Shown here: piece by piece, positions 34,673 through 45,900 of the stretch | Position numbering within the stretch: the stretch's first letter is position 1 | Layout of the letters: the number at the start of each line of letters is the position of its first letter | Assembly (NCBI GenBank): GCA_949825065.1 | Contig: OX463855.1 | Span: forward strand, 38,264,301-38,328,300 | Length of the DNA: 64,000 nucleotides | Direction of reading: 5' to 3' | Source of the DNA: Odontocerum albicorne | Taxonomy: Eukaryota > Arthropoda > Insecta > Trichoptera > Odontoceridae | Notes under the pieces: model-generated | What the model saw: only the letters and a program-made list of their open reading frames with translations | The model's database searches: none | What the model was told of the DNA's origin: nothing | Position numbers and translations under genes: made by a program

Positions 34673-35919
34673 CAGGGATGGGGAACCTGCGGTCTTGTAG
34701 CCAATTAAATGCGGCTTTTTTAATAAACCCAAATTTTGCGGAACAAATTCTTTAATTTTTATTGATGTGTTTTTGTTCGTGTTTTATTGTTTTTATTTTA
34801 ATCTTAAAATGAATACATTTCAAATACCTAAAATTAAAAGAAGATTTATCAAATTGATGTATCCAACGCTCCTGAAGAACTACAGATGGAATCAATATAT
34901 AGAACTCTCAGATTCATCTAGTTAATGTATCCAACGCTCCTGAAGAACTACAGATGGAATCAATATATAGAACTCTCAGATTCATCTAGTTGATGTATCC
35001 AACGCTCCTGAAGAACTACAGATGGAATCAATATATAGAACTCTCAGATTCATCTAGTTGATGTATCCAACGCTCCTGAAGAACTACAGATGGAATCAAT
35101 ATATAGAACTCTCAGATTCATCTAGTTGATGTATCCAACGCTCCTGAAGAACTACAGATGGAATCAATATATAGAACTCTCAGATTCATCTAGTTAATGT
35201 ATCCAACGCTCCTGAAGAACTACAGATGGAATCAATATATAGAACTCTCAGATTCATCTAGTTGATGTATCCAACGCTCCTGAAGAACTACAGATGGAAT
35301 CAATATATAGAACTCTCAGATTCATCTAGTTGATGTATCCAACGCTCCTGAAGAACTACAGATGGAATCAATATATAGAACTCTCAGATTCATCTAGTTG
35401 ATGTATCCAACGCTCCTGAAGAACTACAGATGGAATCAATATATAGAACTCTCAGATTCATCTAGTTGATGTATCCAACGCTCCTGAAGAACTACAGATG
35501 GAATCAATATATAGAACTCTCAGATTCATCTAGTTGATGTATCCAACGCTCCTGAAGAACTACAGATGGAATCAATATATAGAACTCTCAGATTCATCTA
35601 GTTGATGTATCCAACGCTCCTGAAGAACTACAGATGGAATCAATATATAGAACTCTCAGATGATAACAAAAATAATTACGAAAATAAACGGCTGAAATGT
35701 AGGCAATAAAACTGATAGGTGTATTTATTGACCATAAATTAATTATACCCAATTTAAAATGTTTCCATTATTTAAGTTTATTAACACAAAGTAATTAGTT
35801 TTTTTATAAAATAATGTACATTTTGAAGTGCGTCTAATTGAAGTTTCTTGAATACGTCCTTATTAAATTACAGTTAATTTAATGCAACCTTCCAACATGA
35901 AAAGATTCCCAATCCCCTA
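34673..35919. mobile_element. hAT element carrying a 68-bp array
   Basis: Left end CAGGGATGGGGAACCTG, right end inverse TAGGGGATTGGGAATC, with an 8-bp flanking duplication TTCTAAAC / TTTTAAAC (7 of 8). The interior is mostly the 68-bp array. Only a transposase fragment is readable. Confidence 0.
34856..35660 (+). repeat. 68-bp minisatellite, about 12 copies, hAT-transposase derived
   Basis: Unit landmarks GATGTATCCAACGCTCCTGA and CTACAGATGGAATCAATATA. Copies are practically identical apart from TTGATG/TTAATG. One frame reads IDVSNAPEELQMESIYRTLR, close to the (V..APEE+QMELI.LQ) motif near the C-terminus of hAT transposases. Confidence 0.
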
Positions 35920-35929
35920 TTTTAAACTG

Positions 35930-36404
35930 TTCTTTTTTTTCCAATGTTTGTCCTTTCTCGTGTATTATTTTCTATTTGCTTTCACATCTCTACACAGAAT
36001 TTATATCATAACTATTTGAGAAAAGTTCTTAAATATTTAGAGAAAAATTCTTAAATCTAATACTACAGGTAATCACATAACGCATGATGACATGTACTCT
36101 TGTACATACTAAATTAGTTACATTTATACAAGTCACACAATTTTTTTTACAATTTGAATAATCAATTTTATTATTATATTTATACAATATAAAAACAACC
36201 ACTCATTTCTTACTATAATTCAAATTTAATATAATGAAAATCATTGGAATAAGTTTATAATATACGTGTATACTCATTTTAGAAAGTCTCAAGTGTCCCG
36301 TATTTATATTTACAATTGATCGAAAATTTTGTATTAATTATTTAAAATCTCTTTAGTATTTTAGTTCCACACTCGTACACAACGATTATACTAAAGAAAA
36401 TGTA
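35930..36404. other. No gene recognised
   Basis: AT-rich spacer. Confidence 0.
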
Positions 36405-36545
36405 GCATGGTCTCTGTGAGGTTTCACAAATTTGCCCAATACAACCTTGTAACGACGTTCAGTAATTATTTTATCAACTTTAATATAGGCCTCGATTCTA
36501 ATAAATAACAAGTTATTTAGGTAAATACATTACATAAAACTAACA
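36405..36545. repeat. MITE fragment related to 47320-47545
   Basis: TCACAAATTTGCCCAATACA, ACCTTGTAACGACGTTCAGT and the following 100 nt match the left half of the element at 47320. Confidence 0.
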
Positions 36546-36639
36546 ATCATGACAAATTAATGCATCTTATTACAAATTAGCAAAATATGTCGGTTTGTTA
36601 AAATCAAATAATATTTGGCGACGTTTGTCAAAAGTCACT

Positions 36640-36965
36640 ACGTTAGTCTGCATTGGCTAGGGATGGGGTATACGATAATTGGATTTTCGATTTTTTTGTA
36701 CATAAAAATAAATGTTCGTAATTAGTATTAATTCATAGTGGATCTTGGCCTATTTAAAGATAGATACAAATCATACAATACATTAGAAGGTCAGTATAAT
36801 GAAAATCAGGAATTAAAACGTCAGTTTAGAGAAAAACATATTTTCGATTTTTAAAAAAACGATTGGATTTGTAAAAAAGAACGATTTAGCCCCATCCCTT
36901 TGAGACATGACATTTCAAACGTTACAGGGACCATGCTGCATTTTCTTGAGTATAGTGAATGATTT
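36640..36965. repeat. MITE with GGGATGGGG ends, inverted copy at 49390-49730
   Basis: GGGATGGGGTATACGATAAT on the left, CCCCATCCCT on the right, then TGAGACATGACATTTCAAA. The same sequence runs in the opposite direction at 49390-49730, including the flanking CAGGGACCAT block. Confidence 0.
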
Positions 36966-37635
36966 TACCATCATATCCTAACTCTAGATTAAAAAGGACA
37001 ACCTGTGGTAAGTAAAACTGACTGATTCAGTTTCAAAAGTATTTCATTACTTTCCTTCGCTTCTCAATAATATTGACGATGTTAATATGAAGGGCCTGGA
37101 AGAATTCAGGTGTATGCCACATTGACATTTCAAAGTAAATTTACTTTGGATCACGGTCGAAAGAGCAAATCGCAGTTCTGTCGTTTCTGCTCCAGCAATA
37201 ATCATCTTATTCGAGGGATGCAAAGATTCTGCGTCTCTATATTTATTTAATTTCTGGTGACTCCTATGTTTGCTAAAATATTCTCAAAACTGTTTTTCTA
37301 GTTTACAAGTAATATCGAAATATCTTTAATTTGATTACGATCACTATTATAAAAAACCGCTATCCTCTTGCAGTTTTCAAATATGAGAGATTTCCTTTCA
37401 TAAGGCAAACGAACTTTTGCTGTGAAGTTTTGAATGATACGTTTGCGCCCGAGTCAAATAACGAAATTTTAACAGTGACATACTCGAAAGGAAAAATCTA
37501 TGCCCCCCACAAATGATAATGTTAATTTACTAACTGTAGGAGGTGCCGGTATGGTCTAAATAATGAAAAAATTGTATTTTACACTGGTTGTAAAAAAAGT
37601 TATAAAAGTAAATAGGGTTTAAAAAAGTGGGTAGA
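36966..37635. other. No gene recognised
   Basis: A moderately GC-rich patch at 37085-37245 shows no readable domain. Confidence 0.
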
Positions 37636-37639
37636 CTGA

Positions 37640-37775
37640 ATATAAGACGGGAAGGATGAATATGGACTGTCGTTCCCTAAGAGGGAGAAGAACTGGAGAA
37701 AAAAATTCGCAGACAGACAGAAGTGGCGACAGATCCTGAAGGCAGCCAAGACCCATCCTGGATTGTAGAGCTGAT
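37640..37775 (+). pseudogene. LINE ORF2 terminal fragment
   Basis: Reads DRQKWRQILKAAKTHPGL followed by a stop, the last residues of an insect LINE ORF2 (..DR..WR.++..A......G). Confidence 0.
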
Positions 37776-37779
37776 GATT

Positions 37780-38400
37780 GATTGATCGATTGAACTAATC
37801 AAAGAAGTGTTTGAATATCAAATAAGTTTCTAATTCTTATGTTATTGTACCTTAGCCGGACTAAATGAGATGAAATCTATATTTTGATGCAGAGTGACAC
37901 GATGTGCTATCGAATGATTATTTTTTTATTCTAAGTGTGAAAATTATTTTAAACATCAAATTTAACCGATTATTACTTAAGTGGTATTGATTTCAAGACA
38001 AACTTGTAGTCGGTTCAGGTAATGGTAGCGCAAAACCAAAGAACTAGCTAATATTTATGGTATGTATTGGGTATGGTTACATGTTATGTTATGTTATGTT
38101 ATCGGTTATTATCGAAATGTTCACATCAACTCACAACACCGATTCTCTACTTGGTTGCCATTACGGTATCATTATTCTATTAAAACCTTTTGAATGTTAA
38201 ATTTTGAATTAAATACAACCTTAAAATTTAAACACAATATTTATGTATATCATTATTCCTTATTCAGTAGAACTAGCAAATTTTAAAAGCATCAATCTTG
38301 ATAAATACTCCCGTTGATAAGAAGTTCAACAATAGACACAAATGTTCTACTCCTTAAAGTGAAATCACTATCTTAAAGAAAAGTATTCACTTTTATTTTC
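37780..38400. other. No gene; short (TTATG)n
   Basis: AT-rich; TTATG microsatellite at about 38083-38102. Confidence 0.
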
Positions 38401-38402
38401 TT

Positions 38403-39070
38403 CAGTTTGAAAATGATTTACTTAACGAAATTATTCGCTTATCTTTTCTACAGTTTGAAAATGATTTACTTAACGAAATTATTCAATAAACGAAGTTGTT
38501 CACTTATCTTTTCTTCAGTTTGAAAATGATTTACTTAACGAAATTATTCAATAAACGAAGTTATTCACTTATCTTTTCTTCAGTTTGAAAATGATTTACT
38601 TAACGAAATTATTCAATAAACGAAGTTGTTCACTTATCTTTTCTTCAGTTTGAAAATGATTTACTTAACGAAATTATTCAATAAACGAAGTTATTCACTT
38701 GTCTTTTCTTCAGTTTGAAAATTATTTACTGAACACTTGCCTTACTGTGCTAAAAAAATCCGTTAGCCACGGTGCTGGACGCTAAGCGTCCAGTGAAAAA
38801 TGTATATTTTAAATCAAAATTATGCAAAATCGGCTAGGTTATTTTTTGTAATTAGCTATAAAAATCATTTTATTATGTATTAAAACGTCGAATAATCAAA
38901 TGAAATATAAGACCTGGGCACTCGCTATCCATTACAGGGTGGCAAGTGTTAACGAAATTATTCAATAAACGAAGTTATTCACTTATCTTTTCTTCATTTT
39001 GAAAATTATTTACTAAACGAACTCATTGTAAAAGATATTCACTAAATGTAATTATTCACTTTTCTTTTGT
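38403..39070. repeat. 65-bp minisatellite, split by a MITE
   Basis: CAGTTTGAAA recurs at 38451, 38516, 38581, 38646 and 38711 (65 bp), after a shortened first unit at 38403. Units resume at 38949 beyond the insertion. Confidence 0.
38734..38948. mobile_element. piggyBac-type MITE inside the 65-bp array
   Basis: Ends CACTTGCC and inverse GGCAAGTG. The right flank is TTAA (38949-38952), the left flank TGAA (38730-38733), while intact repeat units read TTAA at that site. It is 215 bp with an internal hairpin CTGGACGC/GCGTCCAG. Confidence 0.
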
Positions 39071-39095
39071 TCAGTTCGAAAAACAGGTTTCAATC

Positions 39096-39597
39096 ATGAA
39101 ATCACCACAAACGAGCATTACTGAACAGAACATTAACGCCATTCATGATCTTCTGAAAGACGACCGACCTTTGACGGTTTCCGAAATTTGTTCTGAGATA
39201 TGAATAAGTTATGGGAGCACTAGTCACAAAAGACCTAGGATTCCGTAAAGTGTATGTTCGATGGGTCCCAAGTATTTTGACTGCAGTACAAAAGTTGACA
39301 CGTTTGCACATCTGTGAGCGGCTCTTGGCGCAGTTTGCGCAAGAAGGGAACGCATTTTTAGTATATCGTTACTTGCGACGAAACTTGGATACACCACTAC
39401 GCGCGCCCGTGTCGAAACAAGCCAGTATGGAGTGGAGAAAGAAGGATGAGGCAGCCCTTGTGAAAGTCAAGACTCGGCTGTCAGCTGGTAAAGTGTTTGC
39501 GGCCGTTTTTTGGAACCGGCGAGGCATTTTGCACATCGATTTTTCGCACGATCGTCGCTCCATCAATGCGGCGTACTACTGCGAGCTTTTAAGTTAA
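39096..39597 (+). pseudogene. mariner transposase, middle part
   Basis: Begins MKSPQTSITEQNINAIHDLL KDDRPLTVSEICSEI, hits a stop, then continues in another frame LGFRKVYVRWVPSILTAVQK, SMEWRKKDEAALVKVKTRLS, FWNRRGILHIDFSHDRRSIN and AAYYCELL. This covers the second helix-turn-helix and part of the catalytic domain. The expected (V)T(C/G)DE+W block with the first Asp is disrupted, and everything after YYCELL is missing. No TIR found. Confidence 0.
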
Positions 39598-39929
39598 GTT
39601 AAACTCGCTTATCGATACAAAAGTTAAGCAAGTTTAACTTCATTTTATAATCACGTGTCAAATAAATAACTGAATAAAAAATAAATTAAAAAGCCTACTG
39701 CGGGCATACACGTGTATGGTAGTTAAATCATCTATTCTATTAGGTGGTTAAATCATCTAAACAACGGAAGCATGTCTCAAAACTAACTGATTTTAACCGT
39801 TTTACTGCTGAACATTTTTTTCAATATTATAAAACGTCTATATATAGACTCTCAACACTCTAATGGATAATATTTTAATCAACTTCTTGGAATAGCCAAA
39901 ATATTATTTACATCTATTTACAAATACAC

Positions 39930-40045
39930 TTTTTGTAATTTATTTTTATCAAACACTATTTATTCCACTTTTTTGTTTTTTACGGTATAACCCTACCGGT
40001 TTCAAGGCTTTCACCTCATCTTCAGGAGAGCACAAACAAGACTAA
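39930..40045 (-). repeat. Penelope-type repeat, family B, single arm
   Basis: Minus strand: GTCTTGTTTGTGCTCTCCTG, AAGATGAGGTGAAAGCCTTG, AAACCGGTAGGGTTATACCG. Same block as 50930-50990, without an inverted partner. Confidence 0.
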
Positions 40046-40184
40046 ATACACTTTTATATAGAAATAACCGTATTAATTTGGTATATGTACATTAAGATTA
40101 AAATCACACCAATCTACAGACATTTATATCAATTTTAAATACATGAAGAGATTTAAAAGACAAGTATCATCCACATACGAGTAT

Positions 40185-40320
40185 ATATAAAAATTAATCA
40201 CTACACAATGATAATAGTGTATAAAAATTAATCACTACACAATGATGATAGTGTATAAAAATTCATCACTATATAATGATGATAGTGTATAAAAACCAAT
40301 TACATCGAGTAACTCGACTA
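40185..40320. repeat. 34-bp tandem repeat, about 4 copies
   Basis: Unit GTGTATAAAAATTAATCACT plus ACACAATGATGATA. Confidence 0.
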
Positions 40321-40324
40321 TCGG

Positions 40325-41265
40325 TTGTTTTAATAATACACTTTTCATTAAAAAAAATCTAAATATCCGATGTCCAAAACTGTAAAAAATGAAGAGCAAA
40401 AATATTTCAAGCCACTATAGCAAATGCTAAAAAACTTGATTGCGCTTTGAAGAAATCTCAACTGTCAAACGACTTACCGCTTGGAGATTTTGAAACAATG
40501 TAATTTTTTTCAAATAAAAATTATACACGAAGTCTGACATATTAATTTTAAAAGCATTTTTATTAATTTCTTCCTAATTTTAAAGAATCACTCTTCTTGA
40601 ACATTAAAAAATGGTAAATTTCGACGTGTAAATATTTAATAAAATAAACCCGAAAATAATATAAACATGACACCACAAAGTGACACAAACGTCTTTGTTT
40701 AAGATTCAAGAACGAAAATTCTCCGTATTTAAATAAAATATGCCAAAACCTTTATTATGATATTTTAGCAAAAACATCAACATTTTTTTATTATTATAAC
40801 AAAAAACTAATTGGTTTACCTTTTCTGGTAATTTAAAAAATTTATATTACTAAAGTTAATTTAACTGTTAATTATAACTCGGGTAGTTAATACTGAATGA
40901 AATTATTAGCGAGCGTTTTTATTTTTCATTCACAATTGTTTTTTTTTTTTTCGTTTTAGCTGTTTTTATAGTTTTTAATTTTTGAAAAATGTACGGAAAC
41001 TCCAAAAATATAAAGATGTCTGATCTTAGTACACGTATTTGATAAAAAATATTTTATTAAGACTCAGATTTTAATTGTTTTTTGTTTTCATGTTTTCATC
41101 ATTAACATGGTATTTATCAAAATCTTCACATTTCTTGAAAGAAAAAGTGTTTTTTTTTTATGTGTTCGTATTACCAGTCACATCCACGTTATTTTGAAAA
41201 GAAGTCTTGTCACTCATCTGTTTTTTCCAGCAGTCTTATTTTTTTTTCATTCATATAAAATTGCT
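40325..41265. other. No gene recognised
   Basis: AT-rich, no supported feature. Confidence 0.
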
Positions 41266-41269
41266 TTTA

Positions 41270-41350
41270 GAAATCATAGCATACCTCGATACAAAAAATT
41301 ATAGCATATCTCGATACAAAAAATTATAGCATATCTCGATACAAAAAATA
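41270..41350. repeat. 25-bp tandem repeat, 3 copies
   Basis: Unit ATAGCATATCTCGATACAAA plus AAATT. Confidence 0.
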
Positions 41351-41527
41351 AAATATTACCAAAATAAATTTACATAGTAAATATACTCAAAATTGTTAAA
41401 GGCTTTTAAAAATGCATCAAATTGGAATATGCATATCAAATATTGGAAAATAAGAAATATAAATCTTAAAATATTTTGGTACATTTTAATAAAATATTGT
41501 TCGATTCAAGTATTGACTTATATGGTG

Positions 41528-42181
41528 AAGGCGCGTTCTCACGGTTCAAGTTGACCGATTAAAGTTGATCAACAAAAGTTGAATGAAATCTGCAGTGAAG
41601 GCGCTGTCTCACGGTTCAAGTTTAATTGACCGATTATAGTTGAATACAGGCCCGTTCTCACGGTTCAAGTTTAGTTGACCGATTAAAGTTGATCAACAAA
41701 AGTTGAATACGACTTGAATCAGTTTTTGTTCACACGTTTCAATAGAAACTGATTCAATAAACTGTTTCAATTTAATTCAGTTAAAAATGGCGTCGAAAGC
41801 ATTTTCTCTTGCATCTTTATTTTTATATTTATCGAGTTGAAAGCGAAATTGACAATCAACTTGAATTCACATGTTAACACGTTTCAAGACATGTTTCAAC
41901 TTGAAAGCAAATGGCAGATGACTCATAACTTGAACGATAAAGTTTGACTGGGTCAATATTATAAAAAGTTGATCAACTCTATTGAAACAAAGGTTCTCAC
42001 TACAGATTTCATTCAACTTTTGTTGATAAAATTTAGTCGGTCAACTAAACTTGAACCTTGAGAACGGGCTTTGAATCAATTTCTATTGAAACGTGTGAAC
42101 AAAAACTGATTCAAGTCGTGTTCAACTTTTGTTGATCAACTTTATTCGGTCAACTAAACTTGAACCGTGAGAACGGGCCTT
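41528..42181. mobile_element. Foldback element with iterated termini
   Basis: Outer inverted ends GAAGGCSCGTTCTCACGG. The terminal block (TTCTCACGGTTCAAG, TTGACCGATT, GTTGATCAACAAAAGTTGAA) occurs three times on the left (41528, 41597, 41649) and twice inverted on the right (to about 42070 and 42181). Inner arms share CACGTTTCAATAGAAACTGA and inverse. No convincing target duplication. Confidence 0.
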
Positions 42182-42184
42182 CAG

Positions 42185-42630
42185 GTTCACGAATGACAAT
42201 GCTAGTTTATGGAAAGATAGGGGAACAATTTTAAACATTCTTTACAAATAAGCGCAGTATATTATTCCTTGTTTACCATTTAATTGAATATTTTATACGC
42301 GTTTTCTTATTTGTGGGTACACTTGTCGAATAATGATGATAAATACCTACGCAAAGAAAATTTTAAATGTTTCCACAATTATTGATGTTTTCTCGCCAAA
42401 TACGAAGTATCAATATAAATGAATGATGTAAGGCAAAATATGCTCTAACTTCTTAAACTAAAATTTAATGAAAGTCCTAACAGTGTATCATCACATACAA
42501 AACTTAAATTTCATCCAAAAGGGACAGATTATCAACATTATTTTAGATGTTTACTGATTGCTTATGTCAATTTCTTTACAATGGTAATATAAAAAAAAAG
42601 TGCTATGAAATTTGCGTATACAAGAATAAT
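42185..42630. other. Intergenic, downstream of LCLAT1
   Basis: AT-rich; may include 3' UTR if the candidate signal at 42632 is not used. Confidence 0.
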
Positions 42631-42631
42631 T

Positions 42632-42637
42632 TTTAAT
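42632..42637 (-). promoter_or_regulatory. Candidate polyadenylation signal ATTAAA of LCLAT1
   Basis: ATTAAA on the minus strand about 17 nt past the stop codon. It would give a very short 3' UTR; no AATAAA was noticed in the next roughly 100 nt. Only transcript data can settle the true end. Confidence 0.
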
Positions 42638-42653
42638 ACAATAAAATAACAGA

Positions 42654-42919
42654 TTATTTGATATTTTTATTTGGATTCAATATTTCTTTTACACGTGTCT
42701 TTAAGTTAAAACAGCTCATTTCCAAATGATGGAATCCCCTTGAGCAGACATTCATGAGCACGAAGAAGCAGCACCAAAGAGCGGCCACCAGGCGTACAGG
42801 CTGGAAGACGATGACTGCTGTAGGATACCCGATGACCAGACATGTCCAGAAAACAAGCGCCAACCGAAGATCTCCTTTGGGCTGATACTCCAGTCTGTTT
42901 GAAGCGTCCACAAACCTCC
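42654..42919 (-). CDS. LCLAT1: LCLAT1 coding exon 7 (C-terminal membrane segments)
   Basis: ACCAG acceptor, 266 nt including TAA at 42656-42654. Encodes GRFVDASNRLEYQPKGDLRL.., then two hydrophobic stretches (LALVFWTCLVIGYPTAVIVF and LVAALWCCFFVLMNV), and ends ..EILNPNKNIK. The C-terminal transmembrane pair is typical of LCLAT1. Confidence 0.
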
Positions 42920-45900
42920 CTGGTAATCAATAGCAAAAGACGACTGATTTATCCGTGAAAATAAATTACGTTTACATGCATTCCTGTGGTATTTTGTCGA
43001 TCTATCTTAAGTGATATACTTGTGTTTCTATATCATATGACTCCTTCATTGTATTCCCCCTTGCCAGGGATGACCCCTTACGCGACTCCTAAAGCCTGCA
43101 TAGAGGCACAGTTGTCAATGTGGCAACATCGATAGTCTTCATCCTCCTTGGGAAGATTGACATTTAATTTGTTTCCTTGCATCAGGGCGCCCCTCGGCTC
43201 CCCGTGGGTGTACCTGAGCTCTCCCCAATTTCTCTCTGGCGATGGGAAATTTAATAGCATACTATTTAGCTTTAACCTTATCCCTTAGCTCTATTGTAAT
43301 TTTACGGTCACCTAGATCAGTGTTCCCCAACCGGTGGTCCGCGGCCCGGTGCCGGGCCGCAGAGACTTTCCGTCGGGCCGCAAACAGTACGTCAAATTTC
43401 AAAAATTCGCCATGCAAAAATATTAAATCTAGGATTTTTTCGCTTGCACGTTGACTTGTATTTTTAGTAATTGTTAAATAAATATAATTGGTATGATAAT
43501 GTGACACGACGGTCGCTGGTTTTCTCAGAATGGACAATCATGAATCTTCTCAGATACACTTAGGGAGAACGGAAATATTTGCTCTTGGATAGTGAACTCG
43601 GATGCAAAACCCTACCTAAATATATTTCCAAGAATTTCATAATACGAGTATATCATTGTTTTCATTTTGGAATGGACCGGTGAGAGTAACAGTACATACA
43701 AGTAAAATAATGTCAGAGACAGCACTGCAACCAAGAATATCCAATATATTAGCAAAGATGCAACAGCAGGTTTCGCATTAGTTTGTTGAAAAAACCCCAT
43801 TGTTTTTGTTAAATTTTAATTGTATCAGACAATGTTACGATTAAAATTGTTTAACTGTTATATGTATATTTGTTAATTATATTGTAGTTACATACGAGCA
43901 TGTCCATCTGTCACAATATAAGATTAAAAAAATATTAAATAAAAAAAACATTTTTATTTCAGTATTAGTGGTCCGCGAAAAAAATTTCCTTTTTTTACCG
44001 GTCCACAGGTCTAAAAAGGTTGGGGAACACTGACCTAGATCAATCCGTAGATAACATTTTGTGATACTACGATGATAAACGATTCAATAATTTTCGAAGG
44101 GAATTCCACTCAGCCTTACGACGGTTCACCTTCGGACCGATAGGCTACTCCGATATAGTGGCTTCAAAATATAGTAAAATTTTCTATGAAAGTACTAGCA
44201 ACTTGCTAGGTCAGTGGTCGCAACCTAACGGTTAGTATTCACCCTAAGCAAGCAAGTGCCCATAATTTGATCCTTTACGAATTCACTTCAGGACTAGTTT
44301 TACTATTTGGCCATATTATATCAGAATTTATGTGTAACTGTAGTTAATATGTTAGATAGGCCAGATGGTGTTCTTTTTAGCGATGTTAATGCTCCTAGCC
44401 TGCCCTATTTTCTGTTCCACCTCAATTAGATGGTGATCGTAATGATCGGGAAACAGTACTTTATCAAATTATGTAAAAAAATATATCACGAGGTAAGAAT
44501 AGGGGTCACCCCTTGCAAGGGATGAAAACGGTTAAACCTTGCAAGAGCTCGACGTAAAAGTCTGAATGTCATAAATATGCCTTCACCTTACACTACAGCT
44601 TAATTCTAGGACACATTACTATGCGACAGTCAGATAACTTAAAAATTCCAAAGGCACTGCAGTGAACAAGTTAAGAATGTGACTTGCGATACTTTTATAT
44701 GCTGCCTTTGCAGAACGCAGTAGATCGCCAGGGATGACCATATCGGTCGTCAGAATGGAAGTTAATGTCATCATTGACCATGACCCTCAGACATGATGCA
44801 GAAGGAAACTATCGTTATGAAGTTTGTATAAGCAAGCTCATCATATGATAGAATTTATGTTAAGCGGTACACTCTAATGCAATTCAAATTTAATATTTCA
44901 TCTTAATGTAGTCTATCTCTCAAGATTTATTTTACACTTACCATGTTTGTGGAAGTCTTTCAGCTGGTCTTCCTTACTTTTCCACCTTTCCATCAACCAA
45001 TTGCCCAAAGCGGCTTCATCCTCTGGTAACGAGCTCACTGGATACCTGAAGAAAGTGTGTCGTAAGGTAAGTGTCGAAAGTCAGCAAGTGTCGAAAACTT
45101 ATTAGTGTAAATCCCTACAGCGACGATTTTAATTTTGTGATTCTGACAATGTATGCATTCTTCATGTAAAGGAATATTTCTTTAACGGTAAATGAAGTAC
45201 CTTTACATACGTACAGTGGGCCCTTTTTTTACTGGGTATGTATTTAAATGAGAGTGTCAGAGGTCAAATATAGTAGCAAAAATGTATATAATAAAATAGA
45301 TAAATCCTCATAAGAGAAATTATTTTGATATTTTTGTATGTAAAGTCGTATTTAAAAAAAAATATATTTAACACCATCGGTACAATGAACCTTACCAACG
45401 GTACAATGAACCTTACAACAGTACAATGAACCTTACAACGGTACAATGAACCTTACAACGGTACAATGAACCTTACAACGGTACAATGAACCTTACAACG
45501 GTACAATGAACCTTACAACGATATTTAAAAAAATACAAGTAGTGAGTGGTTTATTCATTGCAAATGAAAATAATCCTAAAGTAAAAAAAAAAACAATTTA
45601 TAAGAATTGCAATAAAACAATTCAAATAACACATAAAAAATTACAAATAAAAATTATTTTAAAAATATACAAATTTAACAATACGCAGAGTTCATTATGC
45701 GATACGCGATCGTCTAAAATCAGGCTGCGCAGATCTCACCACACCGAGCGTCACTTTTGACATTCGTGCGAAATCAGCATTGCGAAGATGTCCTACGCAA
45801 ATTCTTCGAGTTTTCTATGAGGGACAGATCTTTTTTACATAAATAAAATGAAAACCCCATCTCGTATTCTTTTCCTTCTTATTCACAAGGGTTGAGGGTT

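Noticed and set aside
43242..43537. Frames of 70-91 aa near 43.3 kb
   Set aside because: They overlap the hAT terminus GGTCCGCGGCCCGGTGCC, which is GC-rich and low in stops.
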